Shown: positions 16,214 through 25,055 of the stretch, in pieces
How positions within the stretch are numbered: position 1 is the first letter of the stretch
How the letters are laid out: every line of letters begins with the position of its first letter
NCBI GenBank assembly: GCA_035708205.1
Contig: DASSSY010000006.1
Span: 62,001-126,000 of the forward strand
Length of the DNA stretch: 64,000 bases
Direction of reading: 5' to 3'
Source: DASSSY01 sp035708205
GTDB lineage: Bacteria > Bacteroidota > Bacteroidia > Chitinophagales > Chitinophagaceae
Position numbers and translations under genes: made by a program
The notes under the pieces: generated by a model
Seen by the model: the letters and a program-made list of their open reading frames with translations, nothing else
Told to the model about the DNA's origin: nothing
The model's database searches: none

Positions 16214-17431
16214 ATGTTGTTGCGCCATATACCATTCTTAAAAGCCGCATTTGCTTATTCGTTGACCGCATTTGGCGGGCCACAGGGGCATCTGGGAATG
16301 ATGGTGCGCACTTTTGTTGAAAAGCGGAAGGATGTCACTGAAGAAGAGCTTTTGGAATATAATGCTTTTTGCCAGATGCTGCCGGGGCCGTCTTCCACCC
16401 AGACGGTAACGCTGATCGCGTATAAGCGGGGCGGGACTTTTCTGGCCATACTCACTTTGCTGATCTGGGTGTTGCCCGCTTCTGTCCTGATGACCGCGTT
16501 GGCTTTTTTGATTAGTTATTTGGATGCCTCTCACATCCAAAACGATTATTTTCGGTTTATACAACCCATGTCTGTTGGCTTTGTCGCCTATGCGGCGGTG
16601 CTGATGATGAAGAAGAGCGCCAATAACCTGATGACGCGGGGTATCATGCTGGCCGGTATTGTGGCTACGGTCTTTATCCATTCGCCCTGGCTGTTCCCGA
16701 TATTGCTGGTTGTCGCCGGAACACTGACTAATTTTAGTGATAAACGCATTGAAAAAATAGTGCAGGAACCTAAAAAGGTTCGTTGGCTGAGCATTTGGGT
16801 CTTCGTGGCCATCTTTATCCTGGCTGGTGTGGTCAGCGAGCTGGCCCGCCGGGGCCATTGGCAGTTTAAGATCATTCCCAACCTGTTTGAAAACTTTTAC
16901 CGCTTCGGTACCATTGTTTTTGGTGGGGGACAAGCGTTGATCGCCATGATGCTGGTGCAGTTCGTGGCTTTGCCGAAAAAACGCGGCCTGGTACCCTTAT
17001 TGACATCCGGTGATATCATGACCGGTTTTGGGCTGGTACAGGCCATTCCGGGACCGGTATTTTCAGTTTGCGCTTATTTTGGCGTTATCATAATGGCGCC
17101 TTACGGTGCTTTTTGGCAAATAGTGGGTAGCATGGTCTGCGTTGTCGGTATTTTTTTACCCAGCACGTTATTGCTGTTATTCCTCTTTCCGGTGTACCAG
17201 AATTTGAAGCAGCATGTTATTATTTATAGGGCACTGGAGGGCATTAATGCCGTTATTATCGGTGTGATCTGGGCCTCCGGTATTTTACTGATGATGGCCA
17301 TCAATCAAAAGGCCGTTGACTGGTGGAGTTTTGTCGTGGTGGCCATTACTTTTTTACTGTTGAAATTTACCAGAATTCCCGCGCCGGTCATTGTGGGTAT
17401 TTGCCTGTTTGCCGGCTGGCTTTTTGCTTAA
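16214..17431 (+). CDS. chrA: Chromate transporter (CHR family)
   Basis: A 405-residue polytopic membrane protein with two homologous CHR halves. The signature [18 protein letters not shown] occurs at about residues 15-32 and its counterpart [18 protein letters not shown] at about 230-247, each followed by a proline-rich turn ([18 protein letters not shown]). These proteins export chromate using the proton gradient. Full length for the bidomain type. ATG 16214 is preferred to a TTG two codons earlier. The upstream metallo-hydrolase has no known link. Confidence 0.9.
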   Translation: MLLRHIPFLKAAFAYSLTAFGGPQGHLGMMVRTFVEKRKDVTEEELLEYNAFCQMLPGPSSTQTVTLIAYKRGGTFLAILTLLIWVLPASVLMTALAFLISYLDASHIQNDYFRFIQPMSVGFVAYAAVLMMKKSANNLMTRGIMLAGIVATVFIHSPWLFPILLVVAGTLTNFSDKRIEKIVQEPKKVRWLSIWVFVAIFILAGVVSELARRGHWQFKIIPNLFENFYRFGTIVFGGGQALIAMMLVQFVALPKKRGLVPLLTSGDIMTGFGLVQAIPGPVFSVCAYFGVIIMAPYGAFWQIVGSMVCVVGIFLPSTLLLLFLFPVYQNLKQHVIIYRALEGINAVIIGVIWASGILLMMAINQKAVDWWSFVVVAITFLLLKFTRIPAPVIVGICLFAGWLFA

Positions 17432-17530
17432 TGAGAGCGCGGTGCCGCAAATTTATACCGGCTACCAGGCGGATTTTTCTTATCTTTAGATGGTTATTCT
17501 GATACTCCCGTAAACCTCAAAATAAGTTTT

Positions 17531-17995
17531 ATGAAAAAGATAATGGTTGCTCTGGATTGCACGCCGCTGGCTTCCGATGTTTTGTTGGCCGCGAAACGCT
17601 GGGTCGCTCATTTTCCCGATGCGGAATTGACCTTGTTTCACGCGCTGCTGCAACCCGATTATTACTTTTCGGGACAATACGCGCCGATCCTGGGCTTTAA
17701 TGAATTTTACAACGCTGATCTGACCAGGTTAATGGAGGGCGGAGAATTAGAAGAGGCGATTGTCCAGTTTATGGAAGGCCTGAAAGCGGACCTGGACCTG
17801 CCGACTGCCACACTGAAGATTATCCCCGGCAATCCTGAAGATATCATAGTCGGAACAATAGACAATCTGGGGATTGAGCTTTTGATTATCGGTAAACATA
17901 CCAGGGGGGCTAAACCCAAGCTGGGGCATGTAGCGGAAGCCCTGCTGAAAGCCTCGGCCGTGCCGGTCATGGTGGTGCCGGAAACCAACCGTTAA
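17531..17995 (+). CDS. Universal stress protein, UspA family
   Basis: A 154-residue single-domain USP. It begins KKIMVALDCTPLASDVLLAA and ends with the usual strand AVPVMVVPETN. The nucleotide-binding loop GKHTRGAKPKLGHVAEALL is a weakened version of the G-2x-G-9x-G(S/T) motif, with His where Ser or Thr normally follows the last Gly, so ATP binding is uncertain. It lies 100 bases after the chromate transporter and may share its transcript. Confidence 0.85.
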   Translation: MKKIMVALDCTPLASDVLLAAKRWVAHFPDAELTLFHALLQPDYYFSGQYAPILGFNEFYNADLTRLMEGGELEEAIVQFMEGLKADLDLPTATLKIIPGNPEDIIVGTIDNLGIELLIIGKHTRGAKPKLGHVAEALLKASAVPVMVVPETNR

Positions 17996-18104
17996 AAGGA
18001 GAAATCGTGAGTATTCTAATCATTCAGAGCCCGTTGACTGACACCGTTTGCATCCGAAAATGCAGCACGCAATCAACTGGTTCAGCCGGTTCAAAAAAGC
18101 GCTG

Positions 18105-18112
18105 TACATTTG
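18105..18112 (+). promoter_or_regulatory. -7 element of arsC
   Basis: TACATTTG matches TAnnTTTG, 21 bases before ATG 18134. Confidence 0.5.
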
Positions 18113-18133
18113 TTCGTGAATTAAACATAAGCC

Positions 18134-18475
18134 ATGATTAAAGTTTTGCATAATCCGCAATGTTCAAAGAGCAATTGCGCTTTAGATTACCTGAAAACAC
18201 GCCAACTGGCATTTGAAGTCCGGGATTATCAAAATGATCCGTTGGACAAAGCGGAATTAAAAACGCTTTGTGAGCAGCTAGGATTAAAACCCGAAGATAT
18301 TGTGCGGAAAACAGAACCGGTTTATAAAAAACAGTTTGCCGGAAAACACTATTCGGACGAGGAATGGTTTGATATTTTAGCCGGAAACCCGGTTCTGATT
18401 CAACGTCCCATTATTATTCACGAGGGCAAAGCAATCATTGCCCGGCCGGTGGAAAACATGGATCAACTGCTATAA
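18134..18475 (+). CDS. arsC: Glutaredoxin-dependent arsenate reductase family protein
   Basis: A 113-residue ArsC/YffB-fold protein. The catalytic Cys10 sits in HNPQCSKSNC, and the three arginines that bind arsenate in plasmid R773 ArsC have counterparts in DIVRKTEP, IQRPIII and IARPVE. This supports genuine ArsC chemistry (arsenate to arsenite with glutaredoxin) over the Spx branch. No arsenite exporter or ArsR regulator is adjacent. The CvpA gene starts 22 bases later, so the two are probably cotranscribed. Confidence 0.85.
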   Translation: MIKVLHNPQCSKSNCALDYLKTRQLAFEVRDYQNDPLDKAELKTLCEQLGLKPEDIVRKTEPVYKKQFAGKHYSDEEWFDILAGNPVLIQRPIIIHEGKAIIARPVENMDQLL

Positions 18476-18497
18476 CCAGCCCCTGAAAAATCAGCCG

Positions 18498-19052
18498 ATG
18501 ATCATTGACTGGATATTTTATATTTTACTGGCGTTGTTCCTTTACCGAGGCTATCGCAGAGGGGTTATCCTGGCCTTGTTTTCCGTAGCGGCATTACTGG
18601 TGGGTATTGTGGCCGCTACGAAATTATCTGGAACCATAATCGTGTTGCTTATCGACAATCATCCGCAATGGGCGCGATGGATGCCTTTGGTGATCTATGT
18701 TTTGGTGTTTATCGCTGTTGCCTGGTTAGTGCGATTACTGGCCAGGGGGATCCAGAGAACGTTGGAGGCCGTGGCGATGGGCTGGGTCAATCGTATGGTG
18801 GGGGCTTTGCTTTACGGTATCTTAATGTGCCTGCTTTATAGCGTCTTTTTATGGTTATTGACGAAGATGAACCTCTTGTCGCCCGAAACCATCACGGCCT
18901 CTAAAACTTATGCGGTTTTAGAACCCCTGGCACCCAAAGTTTTTGAATGTGTGGGCGCATTGCTGCCATTTGCAAAAGAAGGCTTTGAGGATCTTAGTCA
19001 TTTATTTGAACAAATCAACCAACACCTGGCGGGATATGTGGGCGCTCATTGA
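18498..19052 (+). CDS. cvpA: CvpA family membrane protein
   Basis: A 184-residue protein with four hydrophobic helices (near 3-20, 25-45, 62-82 and 100-120) and the family start IDWIFYILLALFLYRGYRRG, plus the GWVNRMVGALLYG block. CvpA proteins affect colicin V production and envelope homeostasis; the exact activity is unknown. ATG 18498 is chosen because the frame opens earlier only by running through arsC in another frame. Its end overlaps the amidotransferase start by 17 bases. Confidence 0.8.
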   Translation: MIIDWIFYILLALFLYRGYRRGVILALFSVAALLVGIVAATKLSGTIIVLLIDNHPQWARWMPLVIYVLVFIAVAWLVRLLARGIQRTLEAVAMGWVNRMVGALLYGILMCLLYSVFLWLLTKMNLLSPETITASKTYAVLEPLAPKVFECVGALLPFAKEGFEDLSHLFEQINQHLAGYVGAH

Positions 19053-19599
19053 TAATTACGACTCTTTCACTTATATCCTCCGGCACTATTTGCAGGAGCT
19101 TCAGGACGATGTCCAAGTCTGGAAGAACGACGAGATCGATGCCGGAACGTTGACTGGTTTGAACCCCGAACGGATTATCCTGTCTCCCGGTCCCTGCCGG
19201 CCGGCAACCGCGGGAAATATGATGAGCATCATCCGTCAATTTTACCAGCAAACGCCGATATTGGGCATTTGCTTAGGCCATCAGGCATTGGGCGAATTTT
19301 TTGGTGCGAGGTTAGTGGAAGCCGGCTACCCGATGCACGGGAAGATCAGTGCTGTTGTTCATGAACACAAAGGCATTTTTAAAGGATTGCCTGATCCGCT
19401 CAATGTCATGCGCTATCATTCCCTGGTTCTGGACAATTGGCAAAATACCGGTATACGGCCGCTGGCCTTTACCGAAGAAAAAGAACTGATGGCCTTTCAG
19501 CACCGGCAATATCCTTGTACCGGCATTCAGTTTCATCCCGAATCGGTCATGACGGAGCAGGGCAGGGAAATGTTGGCGAATTGGGCAAAGGGCCTGTAG
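19036..19599 (+). CDS. Anthranilate/aminodeoxychorismate synthase glutamine amidotransferase subunit
   Basis: A 187-residue class I amidotransferase of the TrpG/PabA type. It starts at the typical ALIDNYDSFTY, has the oxyanion and nucleophile blocks (ILSPGPCRPA; GICLGHQALGEFFG with Cys near residue 77) and the His-Glu pair in IQFHPESVMTEQG. It supplies ammonia to chorismate for folate or tryptophan synthesis. The partner synthase (PabB/TrpE) is not in the window. ATG 19036 lies inside the end of cvpA, suggesting translational coupling. Confidence 0.85.
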   Translation: MWALIDNYDSFTYILRHYLQELQDDVQVWKNDEIDAGTLTGLNPERIILSPGPCRPATAGNMMSIIRQFYQQTPILGICLGHQALGEFFGARLVEAGYPMHGKISAVVHEHKGIFKGLPDPLNVMRYHSLVLDNWQNTGIRPLAFTEEKELMAFQHRQYPCTGIQFHPESVMTEQGREMLANWAKGL

Positions 19600-19703
19600 C
19601 ATCCGCCTGGCCGGATTTCAGGATCATCTTAGTATTTCACCCGATCTTTTCTTAACTTGCAGCATCCTCATTTATCCTGCATCTGATCAATAAAATAAGT
19701 TTT

Positions 19704-20705
19704 ATGAAAATTGATATTCACGCGCACATCATGCCAGAAAACCCGCCGAACTGGTTTAAAAAATTTGGCTACGGCGATTTTATTACCCTGGAACATCATG
19801 AGTCCTGCTGCGCCCGGATGATCAAGGGCGACAGGGTTTTTCGAGAAATACAACCCAATTGCTGGTCGGCCCGGGAACGGATTAAAGACATGGATGCCAC
19901 CGAAGTGGGCATTCAGGTACTGTCCACCATTCCGGTATTGTTTAACTACTGGGCGAAACCTGAGCATACTTTGGAGACCGCGCGGTTTTTTAACGATCAT
20001 ATCGCCGAAACGGTGGCGCTGTTCCCCGATCGTTTCCAAGGCTTAGGTACCGTGCCCATGCAGGATGTTGACCTGGCGGTTAAAGAGCTGGAACGCTGCG
20101 TGCGGGAACTGCATTTGCCTGGCGTGGAGATCGGGACCAATATCAATCAGAGAAATCTTAGCGAACCGGAATTTGAACCTTTCTGGGCGGCGGCCGAAGC
20201 TTTGGATGCCTGTATTTTTGTGCATCCCTGGGATATGATGGGCATGGATGATATCCGGAGATATTGGTTACCCTGGCTGGTCAGTATGCCTGCAGAAACC
20301 TCGCGCGCCATTTGCTCTTTGATCTTTAGCGGTGTTTTGGAACGGCACCCGAAATTGAGATTTGCATTTGCCCACGGGGGGGGGAGTTTCCCGGCAACTG
20401 TTGGCCGCGTACAGCACGGCTTTGATTGCCGCCCGGACCTTTGCGCGATAGACAACCCGATTCCGCCGAAAAATTACTTGGGGAAATTCTGGATTGATTC
20501 TTTGGTGCACGATCCGAAAGCATTGGACTTTATCATTGACATTGTGGGTGCGGATAAAATTTGCCTGGGCAGCGATTATCCTTTTCCGCTGGGCGAGCAG
20601 CATCCGGGAAAACTAATTGAGAGCCATCTGGAAGATGAAACCCTAAGGAAAAAATTACTGTATCAAAATGCCATCGGCTGGTTGGGGCGGGATATTTTGA
20701 AATGA
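19704..20705 (+). CDS. Aminocarboxymuconate-semialdehyde decarboxylase-like amidohydrolase
   Basis: A 333-residue metal-dependent decarboxylase. ACMSD removes CO2 from 2-amino-3-carboxymuconate semialdehyde, diverting the kynurenine pathway from NAD synthesis. The zinc ligands are visible: His6 and His8 (DIHAHIMP), the His in IFVHPWDM near 175, AHGGGSFP near 227 and the Asp in CLGSDYPFPLG near 291. The conserved Arg/Trp region EIQPNCWSA also fits. No other kynurenine-pathway gene is in the window. The HGGG codons form a run of nine G at 20376-20384; the frame is intact here. Related amidohydrolase_2 decarboxylases are the alternative. Confidence 0.85.
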   Translation: MKIDIHAHIMPENPPNWFKKFGYGDFITLEHHESCCARMIKGDRVFREIQPNCWSARERIKDMDATEVGIQVLSTIPVLFNYWAKPEHTLETARFFNDHIAETVALFPDRFQGLGTVPMQDVDLAVKELERCVRELHLPGVEIGTNINQRNLSEPEFEPFWAAAEALDACIFVHPWDMMGMDDIRRYWLPWLVSMPAETSRAICSLIFSGVLERHPKLRFAFAHGGGSFPATVGRVQHGFDCRPDLCAIDNPIPPKNYLGKFWIDSLVHDPKALDFIIDIVGADKICLGSDYPFPLGEQHPGKLIESHLEDETLRKKLLYQNAIGWLGRDILK

Positions 20706-21247
20706 CGGATGTGGTATAATGTAGCACAGGCCAGGCCTCATGCGCCGGCATGGTTTGAAATGGCGGGTGTTTATGATGTAATACCAAATTGACATTTTTA
20801 TGGCATTATGCTATCAAGGTTAATTTGATATTTTGTGCACTAAAAAAGCTTCAGAAGTGTAGGTTTTGATTAAAAAAATGGCGTAGGTGCGATAGTGTGC
20901 GTGGGCTACCAAAAACGCGTGGAGCTATTCGTTTTTGGCCGTTTTTTTGGTTGCTTTTTTGTCGGTACAAAAAGTAACAAAGAAGAAAAACAGTAGCGAT
21001 TTGCCTTAGTCTGGCCGATATGGTGACCATATGGTTTTCAGATGCTTACTGCATGACAAGAAAGGAAAGGTTACAGAAAGGCAAATCATGATGCCATATA
21101 ATTGTCCAAATGATATAAATTTGTTGTGGCACGCGTAGGGAGACGCGCGCCAGCGACGGGTTATAAATAAAATGGTACAAAGCAGACAATACGTTTTACT
21201 GGTTAAAGTATCGGCGTCATTATAGCATTCTTTTAAACAGATCTTGC
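20706..21247. other. Intergenic with dispersed-repeat-like segments
   Basis: No gene is supported. At about 20930-20990 a T-rich then A-rich stretch (read in one frame as GRFFGCFFVGTKSNKEEK) resembles a sequence I recall recurring between genes in Bacteroidota. At about 21120-21165 a GC-rich segment (CACGCGTAGGGAGACGCGCG) looks like another mobile or repeated fragment. A minus-strand frame of 82 codons at 21254-21006 has no protein-like character. Confidence 0.4.
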
Positions 21248-22258
21248 ATGGCACAAAATAAATCTCTTCAGCAAATTAAGTTTTCTATTCTTGATCTGGT
21301 GCCTGTCAGGGAAGGCTTCGGACATAAAGCGGCTTTGCAATACAGCGTGGCACAGGCAAAGCTTGCGGAAACCCTGGGATACACCCGCTACTGGATTGCG
21401 GAACATCACAATGCCGCGAGCATAGTGAGCTCAGCCACACCTCTATTGATCCAGTTGGTGGCGCAACATACCCGGACCATTCGTGTGGGCTCGGGCGGCG
21501 TTATGCTGCCCAATCATACGCCGCTTGTTGTTGCAGAACAATTCGGGACGCTGGCCACTTTATTTCCCGGCCGTATAGACCTCGGCCTGGGGCGGGCTCC
21601 AGGAACAGATGCGCAAACGGTAAGAGCGTTAAGGAGAAACAAGACGGAAGCGGCTGAAGATTTTCCACGCGATGTGCAGGAACTGCAATTTTATTTGTCA
21701 AAGCGGGGCGGGGAGAGCGCCGTCCGCGCCATTCCCGGACAGGGAACAGAGGTGCCGGTTTACCTTTTGGGTTCGAGTACGTTTAGCGCGCAGCTTGCCG
21801 CGTTCTTAGGCCTTCCTTATGCTTTTGCCAGTCATTTTGCCCCGACATACCTAATGGAAGCGATAAATATTTACCGGAACAATTTTAAGCCTTCGGAACA
21901 ATGCGAGCAGCCTTATGTTATTGCCGGCGCTAATGTCGTGATGGCCGATACGGATGAAGAGGCCGCTTATCTGTCCACTACCGGGAATTTGTTCGCTTTG
22001 GATATCATCCGTAATACCAGAAAACCGTTGCAGCCTCCCGTTGCAGATATGGATGCCATCTGGACGTCCTATGAAGCCGCACAAGTCATGCAGATGAAGC
22101 AATATGCTTTTATCGGAAGCCCCGAAACCGTTCAAAAACAGCTGGAGCAATTTGTGGCACAAACCGGCGTTGATGAAATTATTTTCTCATCTTACATTTA
22201 TGATACCGAAAAGCAGGCCCGCTCTTATGAATTATTAAACCGGATTAAAGAGAAATAA
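21248..22258 (+). CDS. Luciferase-like (LLM-class) flavin-dependent monooxygenase
   Basis: A 336-residue member of the bacterial luciferase-like family, single-component subgroup. Key blocks are [55 protein letters not shown] (named by its start [13 protein letters not shown]) and [10 protein letters not shown]. These proteins use reduced FMN to oxidise small substrates that sequence does not reveal. Length is typical. No partner reductase lies nearby. It runs convergently with the heptose genes. Confidence 0.85.
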   Translation: MAQNKSLQQIKFSILDLVPVREGFGHKAALQYSVAQAKLAETLGYTRYWIAEHHNAASIVSSATPLLIQLVAQHTRTIRVGSGGVMLPNHTPLVVAEQFGTLATLFPGRIDLGLGRAPGTDAQTVRALRRNKTEAAEDFPRDVQELQFYLSKRGGESAVRAIPGQGTEVPVYLLGSSTFSAQLAAFLGLPYAFASHFAPTYLMEAINIYRNNFKPSEQCEQPYVIAGANVVMADTDEEAAYLSTTGNLFALDIIRNTRKPLQPPVADMDAIWTSYEAAQVMQMKQYAFIGSPETVQKQLEQFVAQTGVDEIIFSSYIYDTEKQARSYELLNRIKEK

Positions 22259-22374
22259 TCGAAACGGGTCTATGAGAGCATGCGTGAAACATTATTTGGT
22301 TAATTGCAGAAGAATAGCTGTTTTGCCACGCAGTTTTTTGTCTAAATGGTATAATGTGATAGACAAAGACAAAT

Positions 22375-23061
22375 TTACCCGGCCAGCTCTTTTTGCGCTT
22401 TTCTAAAATCTTCCGGGATACCGATGTCGATGAAATAACCCTCATCTTCATAGCCGCGCAAGCTGCGGTTCAAGGCTTCCGGTTCAAGGAAATCCTTTTC
22501 AAAGGAGAATTTGTCCGGGAAATGGTGTGGATTGACCAGGGTATTATTGAGCAGATAAATGCCGCCATTGATCAGCCCCTGTTCACAATGCTTTTTTTCT
22601 TCAAAGGCAATGATCTTGTGATCGGCATCCGTATGGACAACGCCGTAGCGGTCAAATTTTTCCATACGTTTCAAAGCCACTATGGCTTTGTCGGTTGGTT
22701 GCAGCCGGGCTTTCATGGCGCGGAGGTCGGCTTTGAACAGGGTATCGCCGTTAAGTATAAAGGTTCGGGATTCGGTGCATTTCCTTAAGGCCAGCTTAAT
22801 GCCTCCACCAGTTCCCATTGGCTCGGGTTCGACTACGCGTTCAATCTTGAAGGTAAAGGCTTTCCCGTTCAGCCAATCGGTCACCGTCCGGTGCTTATAG
22901 CCAAGTGACAGCACCACATGATCCACGAGCTGGCTTTCCAGATACTGAAATACATATTCCAGAAAGGGAATGCCGTTTACCGGCGCCATGCATTTGGGCA
23001 AACCTTCTACTTCGGAACGCAGGCGTGTACCCAGACCCCCGGCTAAAACAATACATTCCAT
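22375..23061 (-). CDS. Nucleotidyltransferase, probable heptose-1-phosphate guanylyltransferase
   Basis: A 228-residue GT-A fold nucleotidyltransferase. The signature LAGGLGTRLRSEVEGLPKCMAPVNG near residues 7-31 (landmark LAGGLGTRLRS), the metal-binding FILNGDTLF near residue 103 and INGGIYLL support it. It follows gmhA on the same strand with a 33-base gap. With gmhA this fits HddC, which makes GDP-D-glycero-alpha-D-manno-heptose for surface glycan. The kinase and phosphatase steps (HddA, GmhB) are not in the window. A plain glucose-1-phosphate-type enzyme is possible but less likely given the neighbour. Confidence 0.75.
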   Translation of the reverse strand: MECIVLAGGLGTRLRSEVEGLPKCMAPVNGIPFLEYVFQYLESQLVDHVVLSLGYKHRTVTDWLNGKAFTFKIERVVEPEPMGTGGGIKLALRKCTESRTFILNGDTLFKADLRAMKARLQPTDKAIVALKRMEKFDRYGVVHTDADHKIIAFEEKKHCEQGLINGGIYLLNNTLVNPHHFPDKFSFEKDFLEPEALNRSLRGYEDEGYFIDIGIPEDFRKAQKELAG

Positions 23062-23094
23062 GATTCAGATGTTGAAATTAAAATTTACGGATAT

Positions 23095-23667
23095 TTAAAA
23101 CAAAGCTTCTTCGGTCAGCTGGCAAATAATATGGCCCACCGTGATATGGCATTCCTGTATACGGGGCGTATCTTCGCTGGGGATATTGATCAGGTAATCG
23201 GAAAGCGCTTTCATTTTTCCCCCGCTTTTGCCGGTCATGCCGATAGTGATGATCCCCATCTCCCGGGCGGCTTCAAAAGCAGCGACAATGTTTCCGGAGT
23301 TCCCCGAAGTGCTGAGGCCCACTAAAATATCGCCTTTTTGGCCTACGCCGCGGAGCAGGCGGCTATACACATGCTCATAGCCATAATCATTGGCTACTGC
23401 GGTTAAATAGGAGGTGTTGGCATGAAGCGCCTCCGAAGGCAGTGGCTGGCGGTCTTTGTAGAAACGGCCGGAAAATTCGGCAGCCAGGTGCTGCGCATCG
23501 GCCGCGCTGCCGCCGTTGCCGCAAAACAAAACCTTATGCCCGTTTTTAAAGGCGGTCACCATTAAGCCGGTTACTGAGCCGATGGTATTGATTAAGGCCT
23601 CGTCGGACAAGATTTGCTCTTTGGTTTGTACCGATGCGGATAAAATATCTTTTATGGATGAAATCAT
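23095..23667 (-). CDS. gmhA: Sedoheptulose-7-phosphate isomerase (SIS domain)
   Basis: A 190-residue SIS-domain isomerase that converts sedoheptulose 7-phosphate to D-glycero-D-manno-heptose 7-phosphate, the first step of heptose synthesis. GmhA hallmarks are FCGNGGSAADAQHLAAEFSGRF near residues 49-70 (landmark GNGGSAADAQHLAAE), the VGLSTSGNSGN phosphate loop near 116 and ECHITVGHIIC near 170 with the catalytic His. A minus-strand -7 element lies 24 bases upstream. First gene of a two-gene operon with the nucleotidyltransferase. Confidence 0.85.
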   Translation of the reverse strand: MISSIKDILSASVQTKEQILSDEALINTIGSVTGLMVTAFKNGHKVLFCGNGGSAADAQHLAAEFSGRFYKDRQPLPSEALHANTSYLTAVANDYGYEHVYSRLLRGVGQKGDILVGLSTSGNSGNIVAAFEAAREMGIITIGMTGKSGGKMKALSDYLINIPSEDTPRIQECHITVGHIICQLTEEALF

Positions 23668-23690
23668 TGGATGAAGTGGTAATAAGTCTT

Positions 23691-23698
23691 CAAAATTA
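23691..23698 (-). promoter_or_regulatory. -7 element of gmhA
   Basis: Minus strand TAATTTTG matches TAnnTTTG, 23 bases before the gmhA start. Confidence 0.5.
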
Positions 23699-23730
23699 GG
23701 AAAGTAAAGTTAAACCCTGAATTGTTTTGT

Positions 23731-23738
23731 TATTTTTG
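23731..23738 (+). promoter_or_regulatory. -7 element of the nitroreductase gene
   Basis: TATTTTTG matches TAnnTTTG, 17 bases before ATG 23756. It is divergent from the gmhA element, with the two 32 bases apart. Confidence 0.5.
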
Positions 23739-23755
23739 CGGCATAAATTTGATTT

Positions 23756-24337
23756 ATGGATTTTGAAGTGCTGGAAAGAGTTGTGCGCCGGCGAAGGACT
23801 GTCAAACCGGGACGGATGAACGGGAAGAAGATAGCGGAAACAGACATCCGGGATCTAATGCAATTAGCCGACTGGGCGCCCACGCATGGCAGGACGGAGC
23901 CCTGGCGTTTCGTGGTATTGGAAGGTGAGGCATTTAAAAGCTTCTCACAACAACATGCGGAACTTTATAGAGGCCATATGCCGGCGGAAAAATTCAGGGA
24001 AGATAAATACGATGGCCTTAGGAATAATTATCAAACGGCTTCTCATCTTATTATTATTGTGATGAAGCGTACAACGGATGGAAAGATTCCTGAAGATGAA
24101 GAATATGCGGCCGTCGCCGCCGCCGTTCAAAATTTATTATTGGGCGCGAGCGCTAAAGAGATAGCCGCCATCTGGAGCACAGGCGGGATGGCCACAAAGC
24201 CTTCCATGAAGCCATTGCTGGGTCTGGGCGGAGAAGATCGGGTTGTCGGCTTTTTATATCTGGGCTATGCGGATGGAGATAACAGGGAAGGCTCGCGTAA
24301 GATACCCCTAAGCGAAAAAGTTATTTGGAAACGCTAA
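23756..24337 (+). CDS. Nitroreductase family protein (YdjA-like)
   Basis: A 193-residue FMN oxidoreductase of the small nitroreductase class. Typical blocks are RRRTVKPGRMNGKKI for FMN phosphate binding, ADWAPTHGRTEPWRFVVL near residue 38-55 and the C-terminal VVGFLYLGY. The AIWSTGG segment matches YdjA-type proteins. It reduces unknown nitro or quinone substrates with NAD(P)H. It ends 4 bases before ccmB and likely shares its transcript. Confidence 0.85.
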   Translation: MDFEVLERVVRRRRTVKPGRMNGKKIAETDIRDLMQLADWAPTHGRTEPWRFVVLEGEAFKSFSQQHAELYRGHMPAEKFREDKYDGLRNNYQTASHLIIIVMKRTTDGKIPEDEEYAAVAAAVQNLLLGASAKEIAAIWSTGGMATKPSMKPLLGLGGEDRVVGFLYLGYADGDNREGSRKIPLSEKVIWKR

Positions 24338-24341
24338 ACAG

Positions 24342-24998
24342 TTGATTTTGAAGCAGGTTTTGGCTTTAATAAGAAAAGAATTTCTTTTGGAGTGGCGGCA
24401 AAAACATACTTTGTTCGGCATTCTGCTGTATATTAGCTGTACGGTCTTCGCGATTTACATGATGGCCGGCCAGCCGGAAGGGCGTGTCTGGAACGTATTG
24501 TTTTGGCTGGGACAGCTGTTTGTTACGCTCAATGCTATGGCGAAAAGCTTTTTACAGGAGGGGGAAGAACGGGGCCGGTATTATTTTACCATCGTGTCGC
24601 CCGCCAGGTTCATGCTGGCCAAGATGGTCTACGGCGTTATGATGATGTTGCTTCTGACCCTGGTGGCTTTGGGCTTATTCGTGGTGCTGTTGGGCAATCC
24701 CATTTCTCATTTCGACCGTTTCGCCTTGGCCGGATGCAGTGGTGCAATGGCTTTGTCGATATTGTTTACTTTTTTGTCCGCGGTGGCGGCCAGGGCCCGG
24801 CAAAATGCGGCCTTAATGGCTGTCATGGGGTTCCCGATCGCTATTCCGCTTCTGATGATCTTAAGCCGGCTGACCTTATCTTCCGTGGCGCCGGTCTTAC
24901 AGGAGGGCTGGTGGGGCTTGCTGGGCATGATGTCCTTGCTGGGCATTCTGATTGCCGGACTGGCTATGGTCCTATTTCCGGTATTATGGAAAGAATAG
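24342..24998 (+). CDS. ccmB: Cytochrome c maturation/heme exporter permease CcmB
   Basis: A 218-residue membrane protein with six hydrophobic helices. The cytoplasmic start LIRKEFLLEWRQKHTLFGILLY is diagnostic for CcmB, the permease of the CcmAB transporter that drives heme release onto CcmE in system I cytochrome c maturation. No ATG lies near the conserved N-terminus, so translation should start at TTG 24342, or the TTG two codons later; TTG starts are uncommon here. ccmC, ccmE and ccmA, usual neighbours, are absent; the next gene is a MATE exporter. Confidence 0.8.
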   Translation: MILKQVLALIRKEFLLEWRQKHTLFGILLYISCTVFAIYMMAGQPEGRVWNVLFWLGQLFVTLNAMAKSFLQEGEERGRYYFTIVSPARFMLAKMVYGVMMMLLLTLVALGLFVVLLGNPISHFDRFALAGCSGAMALSILFTFLSAVAARARQNAALMAVMGFPIAIPLLMILSRLTLSSVAPVLQEGWWGLLGMMSLLGILIAGLAMVLFPVLWKE

Positions 24999-25055
24999 CC
25001 ATGATCTTTTGACTGTTAGCCTTTGTTATAAAAAACGGCTTTTTTGCGCCTGGAC

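Noticed and set aside
16238..16933. 231-codon minus-strand frame inside chrA
   Set aside because: It is the antisense of a certain transporter gene and is full of His, Gln and Arg, as expected for a shadow of hydrophobic codons.
24503..25012. 169-codon frame overlapping ccmB
   Set aside because: It is the +2 shadow of ccmB, without family features.
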